DNA of 64,000 nt from Paracoccus aestuariivivens (lineage in GTDB: Bacteria; Pseudomonadota; Alphaproteobacteria; Rhodobacterales; Rhodobacteraceae): assembly GCF_009711225.1 (NCBI RefSeq), contig NZ_WMIE01000001.1, forward strand, positions 1,054,001-1,118,000, read 5' to 3'. Every line of letters starts with the position of its first letter. Within the stretch, counting starts at the first letter, position 1. Below the pieces are notes generated by a model, which saw only the letters and a program-made list of their open reading frames with translations, did no database searches and had not been told where the DNA came from. Position numbers and translations under genes: made by a program. Shown piece after piece: positions 45,049 through 53,996 of the stretch.

Positions 45049-45301
45049 GACTGCATCACGTCCCTGAACACCCCGGTACCAACGCCTGCGCCGCAAGTGC
45101 AAGAAACACTTGCCCTTTTACGCAACACCACGTCCTGATCGAGCAAGCGAATGACACCGGCACAGGTTCCCGCCAACCGGAAATTTTCCCACGTGGTGGT
45201 CCGGATACCACAAAGATGATTGACAAAAATTATCGGCTTAACAATTGCTGATTATTTTTCTGGGTTATATGGTGCGTGGATACCAATGGAAGGTCACGCT
45301 C
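45049..45301. other. Promoter region before the DUF2218-SIP gene
   Basis: The part from about 45215 to 45275 is strongly AT-rich, in contrast to its surroundings, and is the likely promoter of the siderophore-interacting gene. I see no clear symmetrical operator. Confidence 0.4.
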
Positions 45302-46297
45302 ATGTTCCCGATCCGTCCGCACCGCAGTACCGGAATACTCTCTTCGGCTTCCGGTTCTGCCTCGGCCCTGCTGCGCGCGCGCGCCGCGGAATGGGAAGTT
45401 GACCTGATCGAATCATCCGAAAGCCTGACCATGCATGTTTGGGGCAGCGAACTTTGCCTGATCCCCGCTGACGGCATGGTCCGGATCGAACTGCGCGCCC
45501 CCGAGCAGCGTCTGATCGGCATTTTGCAGGACAGCGCGACCGAGCTATTCGAAGGCCACGGGATGGCCATCGCTTGGGACAATGTCGATGAGGGAGCTTT
45601 GGCTCCGGGCCTTACTTTGATGCGCGTCGAAAGCGTGACCCAGCGCACTCCCGGCTTTATTCGGGTCAGGGTATCCGGTCCCGAAGCGATCCGCTTCGGC
45701 CAGACCAACCTGCATTTCCGCGTTCTGATCGCCCCCGAGGGCCGTCAGCCGATCTGGCCGCGCATCGCAGCCAACGGTCGTACCCGCTGGCCCGAAGGCG
45801 AAGATGCGCTGCATCGTCCGGTCTATACTGTTGCCGATCAGCAGGGCGATTGGGTCGAGTTCGACATTTTCGCCCATGACGGCAGCCCGACCTGCGACTG
45901 GGCGCGGCGTGTCCAGACCGGAGAGCCGGTCGGCCTGATGGGTCCGGGCGGCGGCTGGTGTCCCGAGGCCAAGGAGCTTTGGCTCTTTGGCGACGAAACC
46001 GCCCTGCCCGCCATCAGCCGGATGCTGGATCTAGCCAAAGGAACCGTACGGGCGTTTGTCCATGCCGCATCCGAAGACATGCCCGGCCTGACCGACGATC
46101 CGCGCGTCACGCGCTGTGATGATCTGTTGGCATCCCTAGATACAGCCGCCATTCCGGTCGCGGACGATGTCCATGTCTGGTTCGCGGGCCATGCCATTCA
46201 GGCCCGCGAAGCGCGCCGTCAGCTTGCGGCGCGCGGTTTGAACAAGCGGCAGTTCACGGCTGCCGCTTACTGGGGTCAGCCCGATAGCCGGGCGTAA
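45302..46297 (+). CDS. Siderophore-interacting protein with N-terminal DUF2218-like domain
   Basis: A 331-residue protein. Residues 8-95 resemble DUF2218 (start of the form HRSTGILSSA, then ending in LFEGHGMAIAWD). The rest is a SIP/ViuB ferric-siderophore reductase: FAD-binding barrel with LHRPVYTVADQQGDWVEFDIFAHD and GPASxW-like segment CDWARRVQTGEPVGLMGPGG, then the NAD(P)-binding half with LWLFGDETALPAISRML and VHVWFAGHA, ending RQFTAAAYWGQ. SIPs reduce iron(III) from siderophores in the cytoplasm. ATG at 45302 follows AAGGT. It is convergent with the ABC exporter gene and overlaps it by 22 bases. Confidence 0.87.
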   Translation: MFPIRPHRSTGILSSASGSASALLRARAAEWEVDLIESSESLTMHVWGSELCLIPADGMVRIELRAPEQRLIGILQDSATELFEGHGMAIAWDNVDEGALAPGLTLMRVESVTQRTPGFIRVRVSGPEAIRFGQTNLHFRVLIAPEGRQPIWPRIAANGRTRWPEGEDALHRPVYTVADQQGDWVEFDIFAHDGSPTCDWARRVQTGEPVGLMGPGGGWCPEAKELWLFGDETALPAISRMLDLAKGTVRAFVHAASEDMPGLTDDPRVTRCDDLLASLDTAAIPVADDVHVWFAGHAIQAREARRQLAARGLNKRQFTAAAYWGQPDSRA

Positions 46298-47976
46298 ACC
46301 CCGCCCCGTGCGACAAGCGGCTCGTGTTGGCCGCTTTCCACGACCCGACCTTCCTGCATGACGACAATCCGGTCTGCGTGACGGATCGTGCCCAAGCGAT
46401 GCGCGATCACCAAAGTCGTGCGTCCGACCGACAAAGCGTCAAGTGCCGACTGGATCTCGCGCTCGGTCTGGCTGTCCAATGCCGAGGTCGCCTCGTCAAG
46501 GATAAGGATCGGCGGGTTTTTCAGGAAGGCACGCGCAATCGCGACACGTTGCTTCTGGCCGCCGGACAGCATCACGCCACGCTCACCAACGATGGTATTC
46601 AGCCCATCAGGCAGGTTCTCGATCATGGGGCCAAGCTGGGCCTGATCGGCCGCATGCCTGATTTCGGCATCCGTCGCCCCCAATCGGCCATAGGCGATGT
46701 TTTCACGCAATGTACCGCCGAACAGGAAGACGTCCTGACTGACCAGCCCGATCTGGCGGCGTAGGCTGTGCAGTCGCATCTGATCCAAGGCAAGACCGTC
46801 AATCGTGATCCGGCCCGAGGTCGGCTCATAGAAACGCGGAAGCAATGCCAGAAGCGAGGTTTTACCCGCGCCCGAGGGACCAACAAAGGCGACGGTTTCA
46901 CCCGCGCTGATGGTCAGGTCGATACCCTCGAGGATCTGGCGGTCGCCTTCATAGGCGAAGCTGACATTCTCGAAGCGGATATCGCCTTTCAGAGCCGGAG
47001 CCTCGATGGCGTCCGGCGCATCAGCGATTTCGGGGTCGGTTGCCAGCAGTTCCTGATAGCGACGGAAACCGGCGATGCCGCGAGGATAGGTCTCGATCAC
47101 GGCAGCGATCTTTTCAAGCGGCCGGTAGAAAACACTCACCAACAACAGGAAGCCGACAAAGCCGCCCGTGGTCAGTTCGCCCGACAGGACATAACCCGCG
47201 CCCACGACCATGACGATCACCTGCACCAGCCGCAGGCCCATATATTGCAGCGCCGAGGACACCGCCATGACGCGGTAAGCCTGTAGTTTGGTTGTGCGGT
47301 AGTTTTCGTTGTCAGCCGCGAACAACGAGCTTTCATGCGCTTCGTTGCCGAACGCCTGCACGACACGAACACCGCCCAATGCCTCCTCCAGACGCACGTT
47401 GAAATCGCCCACGCGCGAGTAGATTGCGCGCCATGTCTGGGTCATCCGGCCCCCATAGAAAATGACCAGTGCCAGCATCGCAGGCACGATCAGCGCCACG
47501 ATGAAAGCAAGGCTGGGATTGAGCCAGAACATCAGCAGGAACGCGCCGACAAAGGTCATGATGGCGATGAACGCATCCTCGGGGCCGTGATGGGCGACCT
47601 CTCCGATTTCCTCCAGATCGCGGGTGACGCGGGCCACGAGTTTGCCGGTACGGGCGCCGTCGAACCAGCGCCAGCTAAGCCGCGTCAGGTGATCGAAGGC
47701 GCGGGCGCGCATCACCGTCTCGATGTTGATGCCCAACATGTGACCCCAATAGATCACGATCGACATCAAGCCGGTATTGATCGCGTAAAGCGCCATCAGG
47801 CCGACTGCTGCGGCGATGGTCAGGCTCCAATTGCCTTGTGGCAGCAGGTGGTCGATGAAAGCGGTGATCGCCAGCGGAAAGGCCAGTTCAAGCAGGCCCG
47901 ACAGCACGGCACAGCCGAAATCCAGCCAGAAAAGCCCCATCCAGGGGCGGTAATAGGCAAAGAAATCACGCAACAT
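46276..47976 (-). CDS. ABC exporter, fused membrane and ATPase domains (MsbA-like)
   Basis: A 566-residue half-transporter. Residues 1-310 form a six-segment exporter-type membrane domain. The ATPase domain has Walker A GPSGAGKT near 365, the Q-loop GLVSQDVFLFGG, signature LSGGQKQRVAIARAF, Walker B LILDEATSALD and the switch histidine in VIAHRLGTI. It is probably a homodimer. It follows the FhuC-like gene by 20 bases in a siderophore uptake operon, so it may export a siderophore or its remnants, or act like YbtP/YbtQ-type importers that have an exporter fold. Its 3' end overlaps the convergent SIP gene. Confidence 0.88.
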   Translation of the reverse strand: MLRDFFAYYRPWMGLFWLDFGCAVLSGLLELAFPLAITAFIDHLLPQGNWSLTIAAAVGLMALYAINTGLMSIVIYWGHMLGINIETVMRARAFDHLTRLSWRWFDGARTGKLVARVTRDLEEIGEVAHHGPEDAFIAIMTFVGAFLLMFWLNPSLAFIVALIVPAMLALVIFYGGRMTQTWRAIYSRVGDFNVRLEEALGGVRVVQAFGNEAHESSLFAADNENYRTTKLQAYRVMAVSSALQYMGLRLVQVIVMVVGAGYVLSGELTTGGFVGFLLLVSVFYRPLEKIAAVIETYPRGIAGFRRYQELLATDPEIADAPDAIEAPALKGDIRFENVSFAYEGDRQILEGIDLTISAGETVAFVGPSGAGKTSLLALLPRFYEPTSGRITIDGLALDQMRLHSLRRQIGLVSQDVFLFGGTLRENIAYGRLGATDAEIRHAADQAQLGPMIENLPDGLNTIVGERGVMLSGGQKQRVAIARAFLKNPPILILDEATSALDSQTEREIQSALDALSVGRTTLVIAHRLGTIRHADRIVVMQEGRVVESGQHEPLVARGGVYARLSG

Positions 47977-47996
47977 TTTCCGTTCCTTGTCGGTAT

Positions 47997-48773
47997 TCAG
48001 GCAGGAATGGCGACTTGGCCGCCATCTGCACGGTGCAGTACCTGCATCGGCAGGCCATAGATCCGGGCCAGCGCCTCGGGGGTCATCAGATCCGAAGGCG
48101 TTCCTTGCAGGATCAGCTTTCCGCCCTTCAGCGCGACAATGTGATCGCAGAAGCGGGCAGCCATATTCACCTCGTGCAGCACGACGATGGCGCTGCGATT
48201 TTGCTCATGGCACATGCGGCGGACAAGGGAAAGAACCTCGACCTGATGCGCGATATCAAGGGCGGAAATCGGTTCGTCCAGCAATAGCGCACCGGCCTCT
48301 TGCGCGACCATCATCGCAAGCCAGACGCGCTGGCGTTCACCGCCCGACAGCGTGTCCACCAGACGGTCCGCCAAGGCGGTAATGGCGCATTCCGCAAGTG
48401 CGGCCGATACTGCGGCGTGATCCTGAGGCCCGAAGCGCCCAAGCGCGCCGTGCCAAGGGTAACGACCAAGCGCGACCAGTTCCCTTACCGTCATGCCCTC
48501 GGCTGGTGGCGTGGTTTGGGGCATGAATGCCAGCGCACGGGCGTAGTCACGGGGGAGCCAATCGGCCAGCGGGCGATCCTGAAAACGAACCTCTCCGACC
48601 GAGGCCGCTACCTGCCGCGCCAGCACCTTCAACAAGGTCGATTTGCCCGAGCCGTTATGCCCGATCAGCGCCACGACCTGTCCGCGCGGCAGAGTCAGGT
48701 CCAGACCATCCAGCAACCGACGGCCCGGCACATCGACGCAAAGACCGGAGATGGTGAACAGAGCATCGCTCAT
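47997..48773 (-). CDS. Siderophore ABC transporter ATP-binding protein (FhuC-like)
   Basis: A 258-residue ATPase of the iron-siderophore import group. Walker A is GHNGSGKST near 38, signature LSGGERQRVWLAMMVAQ, Walker B LLLDEPISALD, and the switch region VVLHEVNMAARFCD. The start MSDALF at 48773 overlaps the permease stop (ATGA); an earlier in-frame ATG lies inside that gene. It energises the FhuB-like permease. Proteins of this group are usually repressed by iron. Confidence 0.92.
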   Translation of the reverse strand: MSDALFTISGLCVDVPGRRLLDGLDLTLPRGQVVALIGHNGSGKSTLLKVLARQVAASVGEVRFQDRPLADWLPRDYARALAFMPQTTPPAEGMTVRELVALGRYPWHGALGRFGPQDHAAVSAALAECAITALADRLVDTLSGGERQRVWLAMMVAQEAGALLLDEPISALDIAHQVEVLSLVRRMCHEQNRSAIVVLHEVNMAARFCDHIVALKGGKLILQGTPSDLMTPEALARIYGLPMQVLHRADGGQVAIPA

Positions 48774-50743
48774 CGCTTCATCCTCATCATCAGCCAGATC
48801 AACCACGGCGCACCCAGCAGCGACGCGAACAGTCCCAGCGGCAATTCATAGGGAAAGCCCGCCATACGGGCGCCGAAATCTGCGGCGATCATCAATAGCG
48901 CGCCGATCAGCGCCGAACCCGCGACATGGTCCTGCGCGCGGGCAAAACCGATCCGGCGCGACACATGCGGAGCCATCAGCCCGACGAAACTGACCGGACC
49001 AACCAGAACCGTCGCGGCCCCTGTTGCGATGCCTGCCAAGGCGATCAGCCCGATGCGGGCCTTGTCCAGAGGCAGGCCCAGACCCGATCCGACCTCGGGG
49101 CCCAGAGGCAGGATCTGTAGCCACCGGCGCGTCATGCGAGCGCCGATCAGCACCAGAACCGCCAAAGCCGCCAGCGCAATGGCCTGACCGAACCCGACCA
49201 CACTGGACGAGCCGCTAAGCCAAGCCAGCACTTGCCATGATTGCGTGCTGCCCGTCGCCATGACCGCCGACAGAAAGGCGGCCGCCATCGCCGAAACAGC
49301 AATCCCCGCCAGCAGGACGCGCTCGGCTGGCATGTCGCGGCGGCGGGCGAAGGTCGCAACCAGAACCAGCGCCAGCGCTCCGCCAACCATGGTACCAAAG
49401 GTCTGCACGCCAAGTCCCGGCGTAGCCACGGTGAACAATGTCACCACGTAGCCGATCGTCGCGCCGCCTGACACGCCCAAGACCTCGGGCGAGGCCAAGG
49501 GGTTCGCCGTCAACCGTTGCAGGATTGCGCCCGCCATGGCCAGCAACGCTCCGACCGCCGCCGCAGCCACGATCCGCGGCAAGCGAAGCGGCAGGAAGGC
49601 GCGGAAGCTGTCCCAGTCCAGAACCGCCCAGCCCTGCGGCACGCGCCCGATCCAGACCAGCAGCACCGTCAGCAACAAGGCGATCACCAGAAGGCCGGCC
49701 AGCAGTCGGGCCGGACGTTCGAGGCGCGGCGCTATTCCCTCGGCCGTCTCGGTTCCGGGCGGAGTCGACCCACGCAATCGCGGCAGCAACCAGATCAGAA
49801 GCGGGCCGCCAATCAGGCCTGTCAATGCGCCGGTCGGGAACATCTCTCCGGTGGCTCCGGCGAGGGTCAGGACAATGCCATCGCAGACCGACAGGATCAG
49901 GGCCCCGATCAGCGGTGCGATCAGCAACACCTGCCCCATCGTCCGCGCGCCAAGGCTGCGCGCCAAGGCTGGCGCGGCAAGTCCGACGAACCCGATCAGG
50001 CCAAGCTCGGCCGAGACCGAACCCGCCAGCAGGACCGCCAGCGCAATGACCGCGAGACGGATATTGGCGACATTCATGCCAAGCGCGCTGGCACCCGCCG
50101 CCCCAAGCGACAGGACGCGCAGCGGGCGGGCCAGCAGAAGCGCCCCGACGCCACCGATGACCAGCACCAGTGCCAGCGAACGCACGCCGCTCCAATCCTG
50201 TTGGACCAGCGAGCCGCCATTCCAGATCACCAGCGACAGCAGGTATTCGCCCCGTGCCAAAGTAATCGCCGTCGCGATGGCCGAGGTCGTCATGCCGACC
50301 AGCATCCCCGCAATCACCATGGTCACCGGCGCAAAGGCGCGTCTTGCGCCGATCCCCATCACGATTGCGGTGGCCATGCCTGCGCCCGCAAGGGCCACCG
50401 GCCAACGGCCATGTTCAAGCAATCCGGGCGCAAAAATGGTCGCCATGACCAAAGCAAGCTGCGCGCCGGATGAAATCCCCAAGGTGGTCGGATCGGCAAC
50501 CGGATTGCGCAGCACCGCTTGCAGCAGAGCGCCAGACAATCCCAACGCCGCGCCCGCGACCAAGGCAATCACGCCGCGCGGCATCAATCCGAAGGCCAGC
50601 AGGATCTGCTGCAAGTTCATGGCGTCGGGATCAAACGACAGTGCAGGCCAGCCCGAGGGCAACAATTGCCACGCCGCCGCGCCCCATAGTGCAACGGCCA
50701 CCCCAGCCGCCAAAAGCAGCGCTATCACCGTCTTGAAGTTCAT
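48770..50743 (-). CDS. Siderophore ABC transporter permease, fused double domain (FhuB-like)
   Basis: A 657-residue membrane protein containing two FecCD-type permease halves, as in FhuB. The first half has RGVIALVAGAALGLSGALLQAVLRNPVADPTTLGISSGAQ and the second RLPRIVAAAAVGALLAMAGAILQRLTANPLASPEVLGVSGGA, each followed by its coupling loop and SxxxGLIGFVGL-type segment. The fusion means one polypeptide makes the whole channel. It overlaps both the FhuD-like gene upstream and the FhuC-like gene downstream by ATGA junctions. Hydroxamate siderophores are the usual cargo of fused permeases. Confidence 0.92.
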   Translation of the reverse strand: MNFKTVIALLLAAGVAVALWGAAAWQLLPSGWPALSFDPDAMNLQQILLAFGLMPRGVIALVAGAALGLSGALLQAVLRNPVADPTTLGISSGAQLALVMATIFAPGLLEHGRWPVALAGAGMATAIVMGIGARRAFAPVTMVIAGMLVGMTTSAIATAITLARGEYLLSLVIWNGGSLVQQDWSGVRSLALVLVIGGVGALLLARPLRVLSLGAAGASALGMNVANIRLAVIALAVLLAGSVSAELGLIGFVGLAAPALARSLGARTMGQVLLIAPLIGALILSVCDGIVLTLAGATGEMFPTGALTGLIGGPLLIWLLPRLRGSTPPGTETAEGIAPRLERPARLLAGLLVIALLLTVLLVWIGRVPQGWAVLDWDSFRAFLPLRLPRIVAAAAVGALLAMAGAILQRLTANPLASPEVLGVSGGATIGYVVTLFTVATPGLGVQTFGTMVGGALALVLVATFARRRDMPAERVLLAGIAVSAMAAAFLSAVMATGSTQSWQVLAWLSGSSSVVGFGQAIALAALAVLVLIGARMTRRWLQILPLGPEVGSGLGLPLDKARIGLIALAGIATGAATVLVGPVSFVGLMAPHVSRRIGFARAQDHVAGSALIGALLMIAADFGARMAGFPYELPLGLFASLLGAPWLIWLMMRMKR

Positions 50744-51615
50744 GCCGGTTGCGGCCCCGCCTCAAGCGCGCCGGTCAACATTTCGGCAAATCGCAATGCC
50801 GAGGGTAAGCCGCCAAAGGCGTTGACCTCGGGCAGTTGATATAAGCGCCCCTCTGCCACGGCAGGAAGCTTGCGCCATAGCACGCTGCGGGCGACGCCTT
50901 CGCGCGCCTCGACCGGAATCTGGCCGACGATGATCAGACGCGCTTCGGGGGCATCGGCCAATCGCTCGATCGGCAAGGGCGCACGGAAGCTGAACTGCGT
51001 GCGGTCGGTCCACGCATTCGCCAGTCCCAGCCGCCCCAACATGTCGCCGAACAAACTGTCGAAGCCAAAAGCACGCAAATGGCGGGAATCGCCGATATTG
51101 ATCAGACTGACCGGCCGGTCGCGGAACGGCGCGAGCCGAGAGGCAAGGCTCCGGATGCGATCTTGGGCCTCGGTCTCGACACGGACGGCCACTTCCGGTT
51201 GACCAACCGCCTCGGCCAATGCGGCAGTTGCCGCAAGGGTCTTGGCGACCGGCGGTTCGCCCGGAACGTAGAACGGCAATGACAGCACCGGAGCAATTGC
51301 CCGCAACCGCGCCTCGTGCTGGATGTAGAAGGGCGAACTCAGGATCAGGTCGGGTCGCGTCAGTTGCAGCAACTCGTAATTCGGCGCACCACGCAAACCC
51401 AGATCGGTCACGCTTTGCGGGATCGCTTCGGCAGCCTCGTCCTGTCGGTAGCGGATCAATTCGCAGGCGGCGACAGGCATCTGGCCAATCGCGATCGCGG
51501 TTTCCAGCATGGCCCAATCGATCGCTGCCAGACGCGGGCCTTGCGCGTCCTGCGCAAATGAAGACCCCGCCGCCGCGAGTGCGGCGACGGAGGAGATGAA
51601 GGCACGGCGGCCCAT
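50740..51615 (-). CDS. Siderophore-binding periplasmic protein (FhuD-like), Tat leader
   Basis: A 291-residue class III binding protein. The N-terminus MGRRAFISSVAALAAAGSSFA is a short twin-arginine or Sec leader with cleavage near FAQDA. The mature part has RLAAIDWAMLETAIAIGQMPVAA, where FhuD proteins have the matching DWxxxETLLALGxxP motif, followed by DLGLRGAPNYELLQLTRPDLIL and a late LPEVNAFGGLPSALRFA. ATG at 51615 is preceded by GGGG; a GTG at 51636 would extend it by seven residues. It passes ferric siderophore from receptor to permease. Confidence 0.9.
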   Translation of the reverse strand: MGRRAFISSVAALAAAGSSFAQDAQGPRLAAIDWAMLETAIAIGQMPVAACELIRYRQDEAAEAIPQSVTDLGLRGAPNYELLQLTRPDLILSSPFYIQHEARLRAIAPVLSLPFYVPGEPPVAKTLAATAALAEAVGQPEVAVRVETEAQDRIRSLASRLAPFRDRPVSLINIGDSRHLRAFGFDSLFGDMLGRLGLANAWTDRTQFSFRAPLPIERLADAPEARLIIVGQIPVEAREGVARSVLWRKLPAVAEGRLYQLPEVNAFGGLPSALRFAEMLTGALEAGPQPA

Positions 51616-51629
51616 TTGGGCCCCGGCAG

Positions 51630-53741
51630 TTACCACTTGTAAGTGAGCCTTGCCTGAACTTCGCGACCATCGCCGTAGAAGCAGCCGAAGTCGCTGCAGC
51701 TGGCGACATAGGCCTCGTCGGTGATATTGGTCACATTGACCGAGGCCACGACATTGTCGCGGGTATAGCTTGCGCCCAGATCGCCCAACGTGACCGAGTC
51801 GATCTTGTAGGTATTGGTCAGGTTGCCGTAACGCTCGCCGATATAGCGGATACCGCCGCCGACGCGGACACCATTTCCGAAATCGCGATCCAGCCAGATG
51901 CTCGCCGCATTGTAGGGCGTGTTGGTCATCATCAACCCGTCCTTGTCGCCGCCCTTTTGCACCGCGTCGGTGTAGCTATAGGCCCCGCGGATATCCCAGC
52001 CCTCGGCCAGTTCAGCGGTTCCCTCAAGCTCGAAGCCGCGGACATGGACCTCGCCGATCTGCTCGTCGATCCCCGGAGCGACGGTGCGGCGCACGTTTTG
52101 CTGCTTCAGATCATAAACAGCAGCCGTGATCAGCGCGTCAAACGAGGTCGGTTGATACTTGACGCCAGCTTCCCATTGCTTGCCCTCGGTCGGCTTATAG
52201 GCCTCGCTGCCGCGATAAATGCCGATCTCTGGCTCGAACGAGGTGGCGTAGCTGACGTAAGGCGCCACACCATTCGCGAACAGATAGGACACGCCGACGC
52301 GCCCCGTGGTCGCTTCGTCTTTCTGGCCCGCGTCAGTGACCGTTTCGAAGCCCACGAAATTCGAGACAGCCGAGCCGGTCTGCTCGGCCCAGTCATGGCG
52401 CAGGACAAGTGTCGCGCGCCAGTTGTTCCAGCTGATCTCGTCTTGGGCATAAATACCGGTTTGCTCGATCGTCAGATCCTGCACATCGCGATATCCGGCG
52501 CTGCGCGGGAACGACACGCTGTAATCGGGATCGAAGAAGTTCAACGGCGGCACGGTCCCCCAGTAATCGGGAAGACTTGAAGAATAGTTGAACTCGGTGG
52601 TGTTATCGGCGCTCCAGCGGCTGATGTCCACGCCAAACACCAGCTTGTGCGTTACCGCGCCGGTCGTCGCTTCGCCCAGCAGACGGGTATCGACGTGAAC
52701 CGTATTGCTGGATTCGTCCTGATAGATTGCGCCGGGGTAAACAATCCCGTCAGCATAGCTATGACCCGAGAAGAAGCCGGTATATTTCCAGTCGAATTTC
52801 TGGTAGCGGAAGCCCTGTTCAAGACGCCAGCCATTGTCCAGCTCGCGCTTGTACTCGACACCAAGGTTCAGCATCTTGCGGTCACTGTCATCCGCATCGG
52901 GATAGCCCGCGTAGAAATCGCGCGCGTCCTCGGCGTCGACGTCCTGCGTCAGGCCATAAGGAACCCCCGCGGGCGAGATCGGGCTGTCTTTCTGATAGGA
53001 CAGCATCAGATCCAGCGTCGAGGCATCATCCATCTGCCAGCTTGCGGCAGCCGCCAGATATCCGCGCTCGTTGGTGACTTCATCGACCTGCTCTTCGTTA
53101 TCGCTGAGCAAGCCGGTCAGGCGCCACGCCATATCATCGCTGGTCGAGCGGTTCACGTCAAAGAACAGGCTGTTCTGGTTTGTACCGAAACCCAGCCCTG
53201 CTTCCGAGAAATTGTCGAACTGCGCGTGCTTCTGGACCATGTTGATGATCCCGCCCGGCGAACCAGAGCCGTAAAGCCCCGATGACGGGCCACGCAGCAC
53301 CTCGACCCGCTCAAGGCCGTATAGTTCAAGACCCATCGCGCCAAAGTCGCGGATCAGGTGCAGTCCGTTCAGGTATTGCGAGTTTCCGACGTCAAAGCCG
53401 CGCAGGTTCGGCTGATCGAAGCGCGGATCGCCACCGAAAGGCTCGGCGGTGACGCCTGCGGTATAGCGCAGCGCCTGCGTCATGCTTTGCGCGCCCTGAT
53501 CCTCGAACTGCTGCTTGGTGATGATGGAAACCGACTGCTGGGTCTCGATCACCGGAGTCTCGGTTTTGGTGGCAATCTGCGAGGTCGGAACGACGTAGCC
53601 CTGCGTCGGAGCGGTGGCGTCCAGCACGACTTCGTCTAGCACGACGGCTTCGGTCGGCTGGGCGTCCTGCGCCATCGCCGGCACGGCAAGCGCCACGATG
53701 CTGGTCCCCGCCAACAAAGCAAAACGTCTGGAAAGCAGCAT
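51630..53741 (-). CDS. TonB-dependent siderophore receptor (FhuA/FoxA-like)
   Basis: A 703-residue outer-membrane receptor. Its signal peptide ends at AMAQD. The plug has IETQQSVSIITKQQFEDQGAQSM, GFDVGNSQYLNG and VEVLRGPSSGLYGSGSPGGIIN, the pattern of the siderophore receptor subfamily. The barrel ends in ARLTYKW, with aromatic last residue. The start ATG at 53741 has AGAGGCG upstream. It is first in an operon with FhuD-, FhuB- and FhuC-like genes and the ABC exporter. Two inverted repeats lie upstream. There are no siderophore synthesis genes in the window, so it may take up siderophores of other organisms. Confidence 0.93.
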   Translation of the reverse strand: MLLSRRFALLAGTSIVALAVPAMAQDAQPTEAVVLDEVVLDATAPTQGYVVPTSQIATKTETPVIETQQSVSIITKQQFEDQGAQSMTQALRYTAGVTAEPFGGDPRFDQPNLRGFDVGNSQYLNGLHLIRDFGAMGLELYGLERVEVLRGPSSGLYGSGSPGGIINMVQKHAQFDNFSEAGLGFGTNQNSLFFDVNRSTSDDMAWRLTGLLSDNEEQVDEVTNERGYLAAAASWQMDDASTLDLMLSYQKDSPISPAGVPYGLTQDVDAEDARDFYAGYPDADDSDRKMLNLGVEYKRELDNGWRLEQGFRYQKFDWKYTGFFSGHSYADGIVYPGAIYQDESSNTVHVDTRLLGEATTGAVTHKLVFGVDISRWSADNTTEFNYSSSLPDYWGTVPPLNFFDPDYSVSFPRSAGYRDVQDLTIEQTGIYAQDEISWNNWRATLVLRHDWAEQTGSAVSNFVGFETVTDAGQKDEATTGRVGVSYLFANGVAPYVSYATSFEPEIGIYRGSEAYKPTEGKQWEAGVKYQPTSFDALITAAVYDLKQQNVRRTVAPGIDEQIGEVHVRGFELEGTAELAEGWDIRGAYSYTDAVQKGGDKDGLMMTNTPYNAASIWLDRDFGNGVRVGGGIRYIGERYGNLTNTYKIDSVTLGDLGASYTRDNVVASVNVTNITDEAYVASCSDFGCFYGDGREVQARLTYKW

Positions 53742-53774
53742 TTTCACGCCTCTTGTCTGTTGGATGGCGCAAAC

Positions 53775-53823
53775 GCCAATCTGGACAGATATTGGCGGCA
53801 TTGCCCGTTAACCGTTATTAACG
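53775..53823 (-). promoter_or_regulatory. Two inverted repeats upstream of the siderophore receptor
   Basis: GCCAAT-N10-ATTGGC at 53775-53796 and CGTTAA-N6-TTAACG at 53806-53823 lie 34-82 bases before the receptor start. They are candidate operators for iron control; I cannot assign a regulator. Confidence 0.45.
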
Positions 53824-53949
53824 AAGCAATTGCTGTAATTCAGCCATAAACGCAAGGACATCTGTCAGGAATAGAAAGCGTTTTTGTCGATTTTATGCTT
53901 ACTGATGTCCGAACGCCACGTCATCGTGTTTTGCCGGAAAAATGGTCAA

Positions 53950-53978
53950 GGTGGAACCGGAAACTGTCCGGTTCCGCC
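53950..53978 (-). terminator. Terminator of the ssu operon
   Basis: A stem (GGTGGAACCGGA with TCCGGTTCCGCC, one wobble) with a five-base loop lies just after ssuB in the minus direction, followed at short distance by a run of Ts. Confidence 0.8.
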
Positions 53979-53996
53979 TGTTGATGACAACTCACC

